Assembly (NCBI RefSeq): GCF_014651835.1
Contig: NZ_BMXQ01000001.1
Span: forward strand, 496,001 to 560,000
From: Pigmentiphaga litoralis
Lineage (GTDB): Bacteria > Pseudomonadota > Gammaproteobacteria > Burkholderiales > Burkholderiaceae_B
Direction of reading: 5' to 3'
Length of the DNA: 64,000 nt
Position 1 is the stretch's first letter; the number at the start of each line of letters is the position of its first letter. The notes below the pieces were generated by a model that was not told the origin of the DNA, searched no databases, and was given only the letters and a program-made list of their open reading frames with translations. The position numbers and the translations under genes are program-made. Below are positions 8,482 to 22,692 of this stretch, piece by piece.

Positions 8482-11400
8482 TTGAGACTCACCCAGATCA
8501 AACTCGCAGGATTCAAGTCCTTTGTCGATCCGACGTCGATTCTCGTCCCCAGCCAGCTGGTCGGGGTCGTGGGTCCGAACGGCTGCGGCAAGTCGAACAT
8601 CATCGACGCGGTGCGTTGGGTGCTGGGCGAATCCAAGGCGTCCGAACTGCGCGGTGAGTCCATGCAGGACGTCATCTTCAACGGTTCCATCAACCGCAAG
8701 CCGTCGGCGCGTTCGTCGGTGGAACTGGTGTTCGACAATTCCGAAGGCCGCGCGGCGGGGCAGTGGAGCCAGTACGGCGAAATCGCTGTCAAGCGCGTGC
8801 TGACCCGGGACGGCACCAGCAGCTATTTCGTCAATAACCAGCAGGTTCGCCGGCGCGACATCCATGACATCTTCCTGGGCACCGGGCTGGGCGCGCGGGG
8901 TTACGCGATCATCGGGCAGGGCATGATCTCGCGCATCATCGAGGCGCGCCCCGAAGAACTGCGGGTGTTCCTGGAGGAGGCGGCTGGGGTCTCGCGCTAC
9001 AAGGAACGCCGCCGCGAGACCGAAAACCGCCTGTCCGATACGCGCGAAAACATGACGCGGGTCGAAGACATCGTCCGCGAACTGACCACGCAGCTCGAAA
9101 AACTGGAAGCGCAGGCCGAAGTCGCCCAGAAATACCAGACCATGCAGGCCGAGGGCGAAAAGAAGCAGCGCTTTCTGTGGCTGCTGAAAAAGCGTGAAGC
9201 CGACCGCGAACGCATGGAATTCGGGCTGGAGATCGAAAAGGCGCAGACCGAACTGGAAGGCGCCATGGCCGGCCTGCGCAAGCTCGAAGCCGACCTGGAG
9301 GGCAGCCGCCAGGCGCACTATGCCGCCAGCGACGCCGTGCACGCGGCCCAGGGCAGCCTGTATGAGGCCAACGGCGAAGTCAGCCGCCTGGAAGCCGAAA
9401 TCAAGTACGTGGTCGAGTCCCGCAACCGCATGCAGGCGCAGCTGGCGCAATTGCAGCAGCAGATCGCCCAGTGGAACGAGCAATACGAGCACGGCGGCGA
9501 GGACCTGGCCCGTGCCGAAGAAGACCTTGCCATCGGCGAAGCGCGCGCTGAAGAAGCCCGCATCTCCGCCGAAGAATGGCAGGAAAAGCTGCCCGACGTC
9601 GAAACCCGGGTGCGCGAAGCCATGGCCGGCCTGGCCGCCATGCGCGCCGAGCTCGCCCAGGTCGAACAGAACCTGGCGCTGACCGCGCAGGCGCAGCGCG
9701 AAGCCGACCGGCAACTGCAGGCGCTGGCTCAGCGCCGCGAACGGCTGGACCAGGAAGCCCGCAATCTGCAGCGGCCCGACGCCGCGCGGCTGACCCAATT
9801 GACGGGTGACCTGGCCGATACCGAGCAGCGGGTGCGCGAGGCCCAGGAAGACTTGTCGGCGCTGGAAGCGCAGTTGCCCCAGGTCGATACCGGGCGGCGC
9901 CAGGCACAAGAAGCGTCCCAAAAGGAAGTGGCCGCGGTCGGCCAGACCGAAGCGCGGCTGCTGGCGCTGACTCGCCTGCAGCAGGACGTGCAGAAGCAGG
10001 GCGCCTTGCACCCCTGGCTGGAAAAGCACGAACTCGCGGGCCTGGGCCGGCTGTGGCAGAAGCTGCATATCGAGCCGGGCTGGGAAGCCGCCCTGGAAGC
10101 GGTGCTGCGCGAGCGGCTCGCGGCGCTGGAAGTGAGCAACCTGGATTGGGCGCGGGCGTTCTTCAGCGACGCGCCGCCCGCGCGACTGGCCTTCTTCCAG
10201 ATGCCGTCGCCGGGCGCCGCCCCAGCGAACGAAGCGGGGCTGACGCCGCTGACCTCGTTGCTGCGGATTACCGATCCGCAGCTGCGCACCCTGATGAACG
10301 ACTGGTTGCGCAACGTGTACACCGCCACCGACGCGGCGCAGGCCCTGGGCGCCCGCCAGCAGTTGCCCGACGGCGCGCTGTTCGTGGTGCGGGAAGGGCA
10401 TCTGATCAGCGCCAACAGCGTGCGCTTTCATGCCGCCGATTCCGAACAGTCCGGCATGCTGGCGCGCCAGCAGGAAATCGAGAATCTGCAGCGCCAGGTC
10501 AAGGCGCAGCAGATGCTGGCCGATGAATCCCGATCGGTGGTTGCACGGGCCGAGGCCGCCTATCAGCAGGTCGCGCAGGCCATGCCGGCGTCGCGCCAGC
10601 GCCTGGCCGAAGTCACGCAGCGCCTGCACGCGATCCAGCTCGAACACTCCAAGCTGTCGCAGCAAGCGGCGCAGTCCGAAGAGCGCGCCAGCCGTATCGA
10701 CGAAGAACGTGCCGAGATCGCCGCGCAGGAAGAAGAGGCCCGCATCCGCAAGGAAGAAGCCGAATTTCGCTTTGAGACGCTGGACGGCGAACTGGGCGAC
10801 AAACAGACAGCATTTGAAGACGCGCAAATGGCGCAGGAACAGCGCGAGGCCAATGCCCAGGCCGGCCGCGAGCGCCTGCGCGAACTGGAACGGGCCGCGC
10901 AGGAAGCCGGTTTTGCCGAGCGAGGCCTGCGAGCGCGGATCGACGAGTTGCGCCGGACCATGCAGCTGGCATCCGAACAAAGCCAGCGCGCGCTGGGCGA
11001 CGCCGAGCGGGTGCAGGCCGAACTCCGGGTGCTGGACGACGAGGCCGCCAAGGCCGGCTTGCAAGACGCCCTGGAGATCCGCGCCGAGCGCGAAGACATT
11101 TTGGCGCGCGCCCGCATCGAACTGGACAGCCTGAGCGCGGGGCTGCGCGGCTTTGACGAAGAACGGCTGACGATCGAACGGTCGCTCGAGCCGCGCCGTG
11201 CCCGCATTACCGAATTGCAATTGAAGGAACAGGCTGCGCGCCTGGCGCAGGAACAGTACGGCGAACAGCTGTCGAACCAGGAAATCGACCTGGTGGCCTT
11301 GGGCGCCGAACTGGACGAACTGCCCAAGGAATGGCAGCGCGCCAACTGGCTCAATTCGGAAGTGCAGCGCCTGAACCGCGAAATCGGCCTGCTGGGCGCG

Positions 11401-12009
11401 GTCAACCTGGCGGCGCTGGACGAATTGAAAGCCTCGCGCGAGCGCAAGCAATACCTGGACGCGCAGCAGGCCGATCTGCAGTCGGCCATCGACACGCTGG
11501 AAGACGCCATCCGCAAGATCGACAAGGAAACCCGGCAACTGCTGCAGGAAACCTTCGATATCGTGAACCGCAACTTTGGCGAGCTGTTCCCGTCCCTGTT
11601 CGGCGGCGGCGAGGCCAAGCTGGTCATGACCGGCGACGAAATCCTGGATGCGGGCGTGCAGGTCATGGCGCAACCGCCGGGCAAACGCAATAGCACCATT
11701 CATCTGCTGTCAGGGGGCGAAAAGACCCTGACCGCCACCGCGCTGGTGTTCGCGCTGTTCAAGTTGAACCCGGCGCCGTTCTGTCTGCTGGACGAGGTCG
11801 ACGCGCCGCTGGACGACGCGAACACCGAGCGGTACGCCAACCTCGTGCGCAGCATGAGCAAGCAGACGCAATTCCTTTTCATCTCGCACAACAAGATCGC
11901 CATGGAAATGGCGCATCAATTGGTGGGCGTCACCATGCAGGAACAGGGCGTGTCGCGCATTGTCGCGGTCGACCTCGAGTCCGCCCTGCAGCTTGCCGTC
12001 GAGGCCTGA
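8482..12009 (+). CDS. smc: Chromosome segregation ATPase SMC
   Basis: 1175 residues, full length for SMC, starting at TTG 8482 with AGGAAG upstream. The N-terminal head has Walker [10 protein letters not shown]. Long Gln/Glu/Ala-rich coiled coils span about 170-500 and 660-1000, with a globular hinge between them. The C-terminal head has the signature LSGGEKTL and Walker [16 protein letters not shown] forms condensin with ScpA and ScpB and organises origin-proximal DNA. It is followed 54 bases later by zipA, and smc-zipA-ligA is a common betaproteobacterial order. Confidence 0.97.
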   Translation: MRLTQIKLAGFKSFVDPTSILVPSQLVGVVGPNGCGKSNIIDAVRWVLGESKASELRGESMQDVIFNGSINRKPSARSSVELVFDNSEGRAAGQWSQYGEIAVKRVLTRDGTSSYFVNNQQVRRRDIHDIFLGTGLGARGYAIIGQGMISRIIEARPEELRVFLEEAAGVSRYKERRRETENRLSDTRENMTRVEDIVRELTTQLEKLEAQAEVAQKYQTMQAEGEKKQRFLWLLKKREADRERMEFGLEIEKAQTELEGAMAGLRKLEADLEGSRQAHYAASDAVHAAQGSLYEANGEVSRLEAEIKYVVESRNRMQAQLAQLQQQIAQWNEQYEHGGEDLARAEEDLAIGEARAEEARISAEEWQEKLPDVETRVREAMAGLAAMRAELAQVEQNLALTAQAQREADRQLQALAQRRERLDQEARNLQRPDAARLTQLTGDLADTEQRVREAQEDLSALEAQLPQVDTGRRQAQEASQKEVAAVGQTEARLLALTRLQQDVQKQGALHPWLEKHELAGLGRLWQKLHIEPGWEAALEAVLRERLAALEVSNLDWARAFFSDAPPARLAFFQMPSPGAAPANEAGLTPLTSLLRITDPQLRTLMNDWLRNVYTATDAAQALGARQQLPDGALFVVREGHLISANSVRFHAADSEQSGMLARQQEIENLQRQVKAQQMLADESRSVVARAEAAYQQVAQAMPASRQRLAEVTQRLHAIQLEHSKLSQQAAQSEERASRIDEERAEIAAQEEEARIRKEEAEFRFETLDGELGDKQTAFEDAQMAQEQREANAQAGRERLRELERAAQEAGFAERGLRARIDELRRTMQLASEQSQRALGDAERVQAELRVLDDEAAKAGLQDALEIRAEREDILARARIELDSLSAGLRGFDEERLTIERSLEPRRARITELQLKEQAARLAQEQYGEQLSNQEIDLVALGAELDELPKEWQRANWLNSEVQRLNREIGLLGAVNLAALDELKASRERKQYLDAQQADLQSAIDTLEDAIRKIDKETRQLLQETFDIVNRNFGELFPSLFGGGEAKLVMTGDEILDAGVQVMAQPPGKRNSTIHLLSGGEKTLTATALVFALFKLNPAPFCLLDEVDAPLDDANTERYANLVRSMSKQTQFLFISHNKIAMEMAHQLVGVTMQEQGVSRIVAVDLESALQLAVEA

Positions 12010-12063
12010 CGCCGCCATGCCCCTTCACTCCCATCCCCGCCCCCTTTTCGGGAACCGCAAAAC

Positions 12064-15308
<3,245 letters not shown>

Positions 15309-15320
15309 GAAGGGATCCTC

Positions 15321-16067
15321 ATGCAGGCAATCATTGGCGGCACCGGCCTTTATCAACTCACCGGACTGACGGTCACGCGCCGCCAGGTGGTGCGCACGCC
15401 CTACGGCGAGCCTTCAGGTGCATTGACCTACGGCCGCATCGGCGACAGCGAAGAAATCGTCTTTCTGGCTCGCCACGGCTACGGGCACACACTGGCTCCG
15501 CACCGCATCAACTACCGCGCCAACCTGTGGGCGCTGCATGAAATCGGCGTGCGCCGCATCGTGTCGGTGGCGACCGTGGGCGGTATTGGCGACGGCTACA
15601 CGCCCGGCCGCATCGTGGTGCCCGACCAGATCATCGACTACACGCATGATCGCCTGCACACCTTCTTTGAAGGCGGCGACCAGGCCGTGGCGCATGCCGA
15701 CATGACGCTGCCTTATGGCGCCGACATGCGCGCGGATCTGCTGACGGCAGCAGAAGCGGCCGGCATGGAGGTGCGCGACGGCGGCACCTACGGCTGTACC
15801 CAGGGCCCCCGGCTCGAAACCGCCGCCGAGATCCGGCGCATGGCCCGCGACGGCTGCGACGTGGTCGGCATGACCGGCATGCCCGAAGCCGCCCTGGCAC
15901 GCGAACTGGAGCTGGATTATGGCGCGCTGTGCCTGGTGACCAATGACGCCGCAGGGAAGGGCGCGAGCACGGGCACCATCTCGCTCGACGAGATCCGCAA
16001 CACGGTTGAAAAGACCATGCAGGGCATCCACGCGATCCTGGGCAGCCTGGTCAACCTGAAGGACTGA
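15321..16067 (+). CDS. mtnP: S-methyl-5'-thioinosine/thioadenosine phosphorylase
   Basis: 248 residues of the PNP/MTAP phosphorylase family. The N-terminal IIGGTGLYQL and the base-binding region with TGMPEAALARELELDY are typical. The GMTGMPEA form, rather than NMTSVPE, fits the thioinosine-preferring enzyme described in Pseudomonas. It recycles the by-product of polyamine synthesis to (hypo)xanthine-type base and methylthioribose-1-phosphate. It starts 12 bases after ligA with AGAAGG upstream, probably as part of the same transcript. Substrate preference is inferred from the motif. Confidence 0.88.
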   Translation: MQAIIGGTGLYQLTGLTVTRRQVVRTPYGEPSGALTYGRIGDSEEIVFLARHGYGHTLAPHRINYRANLWALHEIGVRRIVSVATVGGIGDGYTPGRIVVPDQIIDYTHDRLHTFFEGGDQAVAHADMTLPYGADMRADLLTAAEAAGMEVRDGGTYGCTQGPRLETAAEIRRMARDGCDVVGMTGMPEAALARELELDYGALCLVTNDAAGKGASTGTISLDEIRNTVEKTMQGIHAILGSLVNLKD

Positions 16068-16243
16068 GTCAGAGCGGGCTCGGCATGGGCGTCCGCATCG
16101 GCGTCCGCGCCGCCGCTGAGGCCGAACCCATCAATTGCGTAACAGGGCATGCGCAAACGGCTCTGCCGTTACAAGCGCTGTCCGATTTGCCCTGCACGTC
16201 CCTCTACACTCGACAGGTACCGCCACACCTACCGGGAGTCACG

Positions 16244-16501
16244 ATGGACGATTCAGAAATTTCAATGACCAATCTCTTTTTGCAGCTGGGCCTCGATGCG
16301 GAAAACGACGCGATCGCCGAGTTCATCAAGACGCACCAACTGCCGAACGGCACCGACATCTATGCCGCGCCGTTCTGGAGCGACAGCCAGCGCCAGTTCC
16401 TGCACGAACAACTGAAAGCCGACGCGCCGTGGGCGCTGATCGTCGACCAGTTGAACGAGGCGCTCAAGCAGGACGGGATCAAGCAGGAAACCGGCGTCTA
16501 A
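16244..16501 (+). CDS. DUF2789 family protein
   Basis: 85 residues from ATG 16244 with GGGAG 7 bases upstream. Start upstream of this and the sequence stops resembling a protein. The core LGLDAENDAIAEF followed by PFWSDSQRQFLHEQL matches the short all-helical DUF2789 proteins of proteobacteria, whose function is unknown. It stands as a single gene ahead of a strong terminator. Confidence 0.82.
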   Translation: MDDSEISMTNLFLQLGLDAENDAIAEFIKTHQLPNGTDIYAAPFWSDSQRQFLHEQLKADAPWALIVDQLNEALKQDGIKQETGV

Positions 16502-16524
16502 GACACCGGCAGCTCAGAATACAG

Positions 16525-16578
16525 AACGGGGCGGGTGCCCGGACGCAAATGCTGCGCCGGACACCCGCCCCGTTTTTC
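16525..16578 (+). terminator. Bidirectional terminator between DUF2789 gene and gst
   Basis: A long G+C-rich stem (ACGGGGCGGGTG paired with CACCCGCCCCGT, extended by CCGG/CCGG) is followed by TTTTT on the plus strand and an A run upstream. It sits between two convergent genes. Confidence 0.88.
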
Positions 16579-16612
16579 ATTTCGCCAGCCAGGCCGGCTG
16601 GCAATCAGACCC

Positions 16613-17221
16613 TTACCCGTTCAAACCTTCCGCCGACAGCGCGGCCTGCACGGCCGGGCGCTGCGCCACGCGTTCACGGAAGGCCACGATCGCGGGCCAC
16701 TTGTTCAGGTCCACCCCGGTCTTGGCGGCCCAGCCGGTCGTCACGAACAGGTAGACGTCGGCAAGCGAAAAGCCGCTGGCCAGCAGATAGTCGCGCTTGC
16801 CCAGTTCGCTGTTCACGTAATCCAGGCGCAGCGCCAGGAAGCCCTTGAAGGTTTCCTTGACCTCGTCAGGGACGGTCGGCTTGAACAGCGGCGAAAAACC
16901 CTTGTGGATCTCCGTCGCCACAAAGTTCAGCCAGGTCAGGAATTCGTAGCGCTCGGCGCTGCCCGCCGCCGGGGCCAGTTTCTTGTCCGCGGCTTCGTCG
17001 GCGAGGTACTGCATCACGACGGCCACTTCGGTCATGACCTTGCCCGGCTGGACTTCCAGCGCCGGCACATAGCCCTTGGGGTTCACGTCACGGAAGTTGG
17101 CGCCCGTCTCGGTCTTCTTTTCCTTGAGGTCGACTTTTTCCCACGAAAAGTCGATGCCGGCTTCGCGAAGGGCGATGTGCGGGGCGAGCGAGCATGCGCC
17201 CGGGCTGTAGTAAAGCTTCAT
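16613..17221 (-). CDS. gstA: Beta-class glutathione S-transferase
   Basis: 202 residues. The thioredoxin-fold N-terminal domain begins MKLYYSPGACSLAPH, with Cys10 as expected for bacterial beta-class enzymes. The glutathione-binding VPAL and E(V)A motifs follow. The C-terminal helical domain contains SLADVYLF, the usual N-capping box region. It conjugates or binds glutathione in the cytoplasm for detoxification. It lies downstream of glgP on the same strand, after a hairpin. Confidence 0.93.
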   Translation of the reverse strand: MKLYYSPGACSLAPHIALREAGIDFSWEKVDLKEKKTETGANFRDVNPKGYVPALEVQPGKVMTEVAVVMQYLADEAADKKLAPAAGSAERYEFLTWLNFVATEIHKGFSPLFKPTVPDEVKETFKGFLALRLDYVNSELGKRDYLLASGFSLADVYLFVTTGWAAKTGVDLNKWPAIVAFRERVAQRPAVQAALSAEGLNG

Positions 17222-17305
17222 AGTCGTCTCTTTTATTCAAGTGGTGTGATGATGGACTCCCGGTATGGGACACAGCGGATCTGGCTCAGCCAGTCCGCCA
17301 GTGTC

Positions 17306-17340
17306 GCCCCTGGGGGAGGCGCGCAGCGCCTAGGGGGGGC
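17306..17340. repeat. G+C-rich palindromic intergenic element after glgP
   Basis: AGGCGC (17317-17322) and GCGCCT (17326-17331) are nested in CCCCT/AGGGG, just past the glgP stop. There is no T run, so it is not a classical terminator. Similar 'CCCCTnnnGGAGGCGC' palindromes occur in many Burkholderiales intergenic regions as far as I recall; copy number was not checked. Confidence 0.5.
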
Positions 17341-19868
17341 TATCTAATTCCGTTGCGCATATACAGTTCTTTTTCGGGCTTGAGCGTGATGGGCACCGCT
17401 TCGACCTTCCAGATGTTCTTGGCGTATTCGGCAATGCTGCGGTCCGACGAGAACTTGCCCGACCGCGCGCTGTTCAGGATAGACATGCGCGCCCACGTAT
17501 CGCCATCGCGATAGGTGTCGCTGACCACGTCCTGGCAATCGATGTAGGACTGGTAATCGGCCAGCAGCAGGTAGGGGTCGTGATCGAGCAGGTTGTCGAC
17601 GATAGGCTTGAACACCTCGGTGTCGCCACGCGAGAAAAAGCCCGTCTGGATCAGGTCGATCACCGCCCGCAATTCGGCGTTCACTTCATAAATGTCGCGG
17701 GGCCGGTAGCCGCTCGCCTTGATGTCGTGGACTTCGCTCGCCGTGTGCCCGAACAAAAAGAAATTCTCGGGTTTGACCTGGTCGCGGATCTCGATGTTCG
17801 CGCCGTCCATCGTGCCGATCGTCAATGCGCCGTTCATGGCGAACTTCATGTTGCCGGTGCCTGACGCTTCCTTGCCCGCCAGCGAGATCTGCTCCGACAG
17901 GTCAGCGCCCGGATACACGCACTGGCCGTAGGTCACATTGAAGTTCGGCAGGAACACGACCTTGAGCAGATCATGCACGTCGCGGTCGTTGTTCACCACG
18001 TCGCCCACCGCGTTGATCAGCTTGATCATCAGCTTGGCCATGGTGTAGCCCGGCGCCGCCTTGCCGCCAAAAATGAAGGTGCGCGGCAGCGTGTAGGCAG
18101 ACCGGCCCGACTTCAGTCGGTGGTACAGCGTGATGATGTGCAGCACGGCCAGGTGCTGGCGTTTGTATTCATGGATGCGTTTGACCAGCACGTCGAACAT
18201 GGAATCGGGGCTGACGGTGACACCTGTGCGGCGCAGGATCAGCGCCGCCAGATCCACCTTGTTGGCCCGTTTGATCGCGCGCCAGCTGTCGCGGAAGGCG
18301 CTGTCTTCGGCATGCGGTTCCAGCTTCGACAGTTGCGGCAGGTCGGTAATCCAGCCTTCGCCTATGGTTTCGCTGACCAGCTTTGTCAGGCGCGGATTGC
18401 TCAGCACCATCCAGCGGCGCGGTGTCACGCCGTTGGTCACGTTGGTGAACTTCTCGGGCCACATCTCGTAGAAGTCTTTCAGCACATCCTGCTTCAGCAA
18501 TTCCGAATGCAGTTCGGCCACGCCGTTGATGGTGTGGCTGCCGACGCACGCCAGGTGGGCCATGCGCACATAGCGCTCGCCGCTTTCGTCGATCAAGGAC
18601 AGGCGCGCCAGACGCGAATCGTCGCCCAGGAACTTGATGCGCACGTCGTTGAGGAAGCGCGCGTTGATTTCGTAGATGATTTCCAGGTGGCGCGGCAGGA
18701 TGCGCTTGAACAGATCGAGCGGCCAGCGCTCCAGCGCTTCCGGCAACAGCGTGTGGTTGGTGTACGAGAACGTGCGGGTCGTGATGCCCCACGCCTGGTC
18801 CCACGGCATCAGGTGGTCATCGACCAGCAGCCGCATCAGTTCGGCCACGGCAATAGCGGGGTGGGTGTCGTTCAGCTGGATCGCAAACTTCTGGTCGAAC
18901 GTGTCCGGCTCCATGCCGCGCGCCTTGTGTATGCGCACCATGTCCTGCAACGAGCAGGACACGAAAAAGTATTGCTGCTCCAGCCGCAGTTCCTTGCCCT
19001 GCACGGTTTCATCGTTGGGGTAGAGCGCCTTCGTCAGGTTTTCCGACGTCACCTTCTTGTTGACCGCGCCCAGGTAGTCGCCGCGGTTGAACTGCGAAAA
19101 GTCGAAGGCCTCGGTCGCTTCCGCGCGCCACAGGCGCAGCGTGTTGGTGGTCGTGACCTTGTAGCCCACGATGGGCGAGTCGAAGGGCACGCCGGCCACG
19201 GTCTTTTCAGGCGCCCACCGCACGTGCAAGCGGCCCAGGTCGTCCTGGTACTGCTCGGTATGGCCGCCCAGCTTGACTTCGACCGCCCACTCGGCGCGCT
19301 GGATTTCCCACGGGTTGCCGTGACGCAGCCACTTGTCGGTGTTTTCGACCTGCCAGCCATCCATGATGGTCTGGTAGAAGATGCCGTATTCGTAGCGGAT
19401 GCCGTAGCCAAAGGCCGGGATCTCGGCCGTGGCAAGCGAGTCGATGAAGCACGCCGCGAGGCGGCCCAGGCCACCATTGCCCAGGCCGGGTTCTTCTTCC
19501 TGGCGCAGCAATTCGTTCAGGTCCAACCCGATTTCCTGCACCGCTTTCTTCACGGTGTCATAGATGCCCAGGTTGATCAGGTTGTTGCCCATGTGCGGTC
19601 CCATCAGGAACTCGGCAGACAGATAGGCAACGGTTTTTGGCGCGGTGGCGGTGTGGTCAGCCACGCTGCTGATCCAGCGCTGCAGCGTGCGATCGCGCAC
19701 GGCGTGGGCCAGAGCCTGGTAGTAATCGCCCAGGCCGGCAATTTCCGGAAATTTGCCCTGGGTGTAGAACAGGTGATCGTAGAAGGCCCGTTTCAGGCCC
19801 TCCGTCGTGACGGACGTGCGGTCGTCTTCGAAAATGACAGGCGGGGGGTTGATACGGCGCTCGAGCAA
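17340..19868 (-). CDS. glgP: Glycogen/starch/alpha-glucan phosphorylase
   Basis: 842 residues, normal length, from TTG 19868 with GGGAG upstream. YLSAEFLMGP near residue 85, the pyridoxal-phosphate Lys in EASGTGNMKFAMNGAL, and GTMDGANIEI are the GT35 signatures. It removes glucose-1-phosphate from glycogen with phosphate. No other glycogen genes are adjacent: upstream on the same strand is glnD, and downstream is gst. Confidence 0.96.
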   Translation of the reverse strand: MLERRINPPPVIFEDDRTSVTTEGLKRAFYDHLFYTQGKFPEIAGLGDYYQALAHAVRDRTLQRWISSVADHTATAPKTVAYLSAEFLMGPHMGNNLINLGIYDTVKKAVQEIGLDLNELLRQEEEPGLGNGGLGRLAACFIDSLATAEIPAFGYGIRYEYGIFYQTIMDGWQVENTDKWLRHGNPWEIQRAEWAVEVKLGGHTEQYQDDLGRLHVRWAPEKTVAGVPFDSPIVGYKVTTTNTLRLWRAEATEAFDFSQFNRGDYLGAVNKKVTSENLTKALYPNDETVQGKELRLEQQYFFVSCSLQDMVRIHKARGMEPDTFDQKFAIQLNDTHPAIAVAELMRLLVDDHLMPWDQAWGITTRTFSYTNHTLLPEALERWPLDLFKRILPRHLEIIYEINARFLNDVRIKFLGDDSRLARLSLIDESGERYVRMAHLACVGSHTINGVAELHSELLKQDVLKDFYEMWPEKFTNVTNGVTPRRWMVLSNPRLTKLVSETIGEGWITDLPQLSKLEPHAEDSAFRDSWRAIKRANKVDLAALILRRTGVTVSPDSMFDVLVKRIHEYKRQHLAVLHIITLYHRLKSGRSAYTLPRTFIFGGKAAPGYTMAKLMIKLINAVGDVVNNDRDVHDLLKVVFLPNFNVTYGQCVYPGADLSEQISLAGKEASGTGNMKFAMNGALTIGTMDGANIEIRDQVKPENFFLFGHTASEVHDIKASGYRPRDIYEVNAELRAVIDLIQTGFFSRGDTEVFKPIVDNLLDHDPYLLLADYQSYIDCQDVVSDTYRDGDTWARMSILNSARSGKFSSDRSIAEYAKNIWKVEAVPITLKPEKELYMRNGIR

Positions 19869-20046
19869 GGCAGGTTCTCCCAGGAAGGCATGGCGGAGTC
19901 GTCCGATAGGCTTAACTACACCACCAAACGGCCCACCCTGTCTGTAACGCTCATCAACAAGGCCGCATTCCGGCGCCGCGCTCGGGTCTCGAATCGAGTC
20001 CCGAATGCGGGTCCTGAATGCAGGTCCCGCACGGAGTTATAGTCGA

Positions 20047-22650
20047 CTACGCCAGCACTTCGAGCAGTTCCTGTTCGAACTGGATCTGCGTGCGCGCATT
20101 GCTCAACGACGCACCTTCGATCAGGAACGTATCTTCCACGCGCTCGCCCAGCGTCATGACTTTTGCGGTTTTCAGGTTCACGCCATGCCGCGCAAACGTG
20201 CGGGCCATGGCGTGCAGAAGCCCGCTGCGGTCGGCGGCCGTCACGCCCAGGATCCATGCCTGGCCGCGATCATCGGGCCGCAGTTCGACCTGCGGCGTAA
20301 TCGGGAACATGCGCGACTGGCGGGACTGCCGCGACCCCGTGGCCGACGACGGACTGAGTGGCGTGCGCGCGGTCGGGGGCGACGTCGTCTCCAGCAGTTC
20401 CTTCAGTTCATGTTCGACCAGACTCAATAATGAGCGCTGCTCGCTTGGCGTTCCTTCGGCCGACACGATGAAACTGTCCAGCGCCCAGCCATGACGGGTC
20501 GTGTGGATGCGCGCGTCCTGAATGCTCAGCCTGCGTTCATCGAAATAGCCGACGATACGTGCGAACAGATCGGGCCGGTCTTTCAGGTAGACCACGATCT
20601 GCAGGCCTTCGCCGACGGGCGCCACCCGTGCCCGCACGATGGGCACCAAGGTGCGCACGTGCTTGTACAGGTGCCGCGTCTGCCACGCGATATCGGGCGC
20701 TTCATGGCGAAGGAAGTACGCCACGTCCAGTTCCTTCCAGAACGCCGCCTGCGCATCGTCGCTCAGCCCGTACAGGCGCAAGATGCGCACGGCTTCCTGC
20801 TTGCGGTTTTCCAGGATGGCGGTGGGGTCGGGCGCATCGCCGCCCAGCGCCTGACGTGTCATCAGGTACAGGTCTTCCAGCAGTTTGCCCTTCCACGCGT
20901 TCCATACCTTGGGGCTGGTGCCACGAATATCGGCCACCGTCAGCAGGTACAAGGCAGTCAGGTGACGCTTGTCGCCCACCACGGCCGCCATCTGGCGAAT
21001 CACGTCAGGGTCGGACAGGTCCTGCTTCTGCGCCACCGACGAAAAGGTCAGGTGATGCTTGACCAGGAACTCGACCAGTTCCGCATCGGCCTTGTCCATG
21101 CCGTAGTCGCGCGAAAAACGCCGCATCTCGGCCGCGCCCAGCACCGAGTGGTCACCGCCCCGGCCCTTGGCAATGTCATGGAACAAGGCGGCCAGGTACA
21201 GCAGCCAATGGCGGTCGAAGTTGGCGATCAGCTGGCTGCACAGCGGATATTCGTGTGCATGTTCCGGCATGGTAAAGCGCCGCAGATTGCGCACCACCAT
21301 CAGGATGTGCTGATCCACCGTGTAGGCGTGAAACAGGTCGTGCTGCATCTGCCCCACGATGCGCCGGAAGGGCAACACGAAACGCGGCAGGATGCTCAGG
21401 TCATTCATGCGCCGCAGCTCGTGCACGATGCCGCGCGGTTGCTGCAGGATCGTCAGGAACAGGTGTTTGTTGACGGGATTGCTGCGGAACTGCGCATCGA
21501 TCAGCCGGCGAGCGTGCCACAGCGCCCGCAGCGTCGAGGCCGACATGCTCTTCAGTTCGGGATGCTGCTGCATCATCAGGAACGCACGCAGGATCAGCGT
21601 CGGATTGCGCTCGAACGCGTCTTCACGGTGCGTGGACAGGCGATCGTGCACATTGCAGAAGTCATCGTCGATGCTCAGCGCTTCTTCGCCGGGGCGCGGA
21701 AACAGCCGGTCCTCGATGTTCTGCACCAGGATGGTATTGAGCTGCGTCACCAGCTTGGCGGCCCAGTAATAACGCTGCATCAGCACTTCGCTGGCGCGGC
21801 GCGGCCCGGTGGTCGGAATGCCGTACACCGCCGCAAGGGCCGTCTGCACGTCGAACACCACCCGGTCTTCCCGGCGTTTGGTCAGCAGGTGCAGCTCGAT
21901 GCGCAGCCGTTTGAAGGCCTGCTCGGCGCGGCGCAGGTGGCGCGCCTCGTCGGCCGTCAGCAGACCGGCGCGCGCCACTTCGTTCCAGTTCTTGCCAAAG
22001 CCCGCCGCGCGCGCCATCCACAGAATGACCTGCAGGTCGCGCAGGCCGCCGGGCGACTCCTTGCAGTTCGGTTCCAGCGCGTACGGCGTGAAGTGGTACT
22101 TGGTATGCCGCTGCTGCATCTCCAACTGCTTGGCATTGAAAAAGGCACGTTTGTCGAGCGAGCCCCGCGTCGCCGTGTCGAACGCGCGCATCAGCGGGCG
22201 GCTGCCTGCCAGGAAACGCGCTTCGAGCAGGGCCGTCTCGACCGTAATGTCCTTGGCCGCCTCGCTGATGCATTCGTCGATGGTACGGGCGCTGTGCCCT
22301 GGCTCCAGTCCCAGGTCCCACAGGGCCGTCACCAGATTGCTGACGCGCGACTCGTCTTCTTCGGTCGGCGCCTGCTTGAGCAGGATCAGGATGTCGACGT
22401 CCGAATACGGGTAGAGTTCACCGCGCCCGTAGCCGCCCACGGCCGCCAGCGCCGCGCCTTCCGGCAGGGGATACATGCCGATCAAGGCCAGCAGGGTGCG
22501 ATCCACGATACGCCGCAGATCGGTCAGCAGCCCGTCCGCCCGCAGATTGGTGCGGAACGTGGCGATGGCCTGCTCGCGTTCGGCGCGCAGCGTGTTGCGC
22601 AGCGCCTGCACGTCGGACAAGGCAGGGGAGCGGTGATCGGCTAGGGGCAT
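20047..22650 (-). CDS. glnD: Bifunctional [protein-PII] uridylyltransferase GlnD
   Basis: 867 residues from ATG 22650; a TTG at 22671 would add seven. Neither start has a clear Shine-Dalgarno. Nucleotidyltransferase motif GGYGRGELYPYSDVD lies near residue 75, followed by an HD domain (LFHDIAKGRGGDHS near 440) and two C-terminal ACT domains that sense glutamine. GlnD uridylylates PII when nitrogen is limiting and deuridylylates it when glutamine is high. It follows map on the same strand with a short gap, forming map-glnD divergent from rpsB, as in E. coli. Confidence 0.96.
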   Translation of the reverse strand: MPLADHRSPALSDVQALRNTLRAEREQAIATFRTNLRADGLLTDLRRIVDRTLLALIGMYPLPEGAALAAVGGYGRGELYPYSDVDILILLKQAPTEEDESRVSNLVTALWDLGLEPGHSARTIDECISEAAKDITVETALLEARFLAGSRPLMRAFDTATRGSLDKRAFFNAKQLEMQQRHTKYHFTPYALEPNCKESPGGLRDLQVILWMARAAGFGKNWNEVARAGLLTADEARHLRRAEQAFKRLRIELHLLTKRREDRVVFDVQTALAAVYGIPTTGPRRASEVLMQRYYWAAKLVTQLNTILVQNIEDRLFPRPGEEALSIDDDFCNVHDRLSTHREDAFERNPTLILRAFLMMQQHPELKSMSASTLRALWHARRLIDAQFRSNPVNKHLFLTILQQPRGIVHELRRMNDLSILPRFVLPFRRIVGQMQHDLFHAYTVDQHILMVVRNLRRFTMPEHAHEYPLCSQLIANFDRHWLLYLAALFHDIAKGRGGDHSVLGAAEMRRFSRDYGMDKADAELVEFLVKHHLTFSSVAQKQDLSDPDVIRQMAAVVGDKRHLTALYLLTVADIRGTSPKVWNAWKGKLLEDLYLMTRQALGGDAPDPTAILENRKQEAVRILRLYGLSDDAQAAFWKELDVAYFLRHEAPDIAWQTRHLYKHVRTLVPIVRARVAPVGEGLQIVVYLKDRPDLFARIVGYFDERRLSIQDARIHTTRHGWALDSFIVSAEGTPSEQRSLLSLVEHELKELLETTSPPTARTPLSPSSATGSRQSRQSRMFPITPQVELRPDDRGQAWILGVTAADRSGLLHAMARTFARHGVNLKTAKVMTLGERVEDTFLIEGASLSNARTQIQFEQELLEVLA

Positions 22651-22692
22651 GAAGTCGGCATCCGTGGGCAAGGGGGCAGGGCGTGCCCGTGT

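Noticed and set aside
8464-11703. 1079-codon open frame antisense to smc, and similar long antisense frames over glnD, bamA, ppsA and guaB
   Set aside because: They mirror codon structure of strongly supported genes in G+C-rich DNA, have no family motifs, and read as His/Gln/Arg/Val-rich shadow protein.
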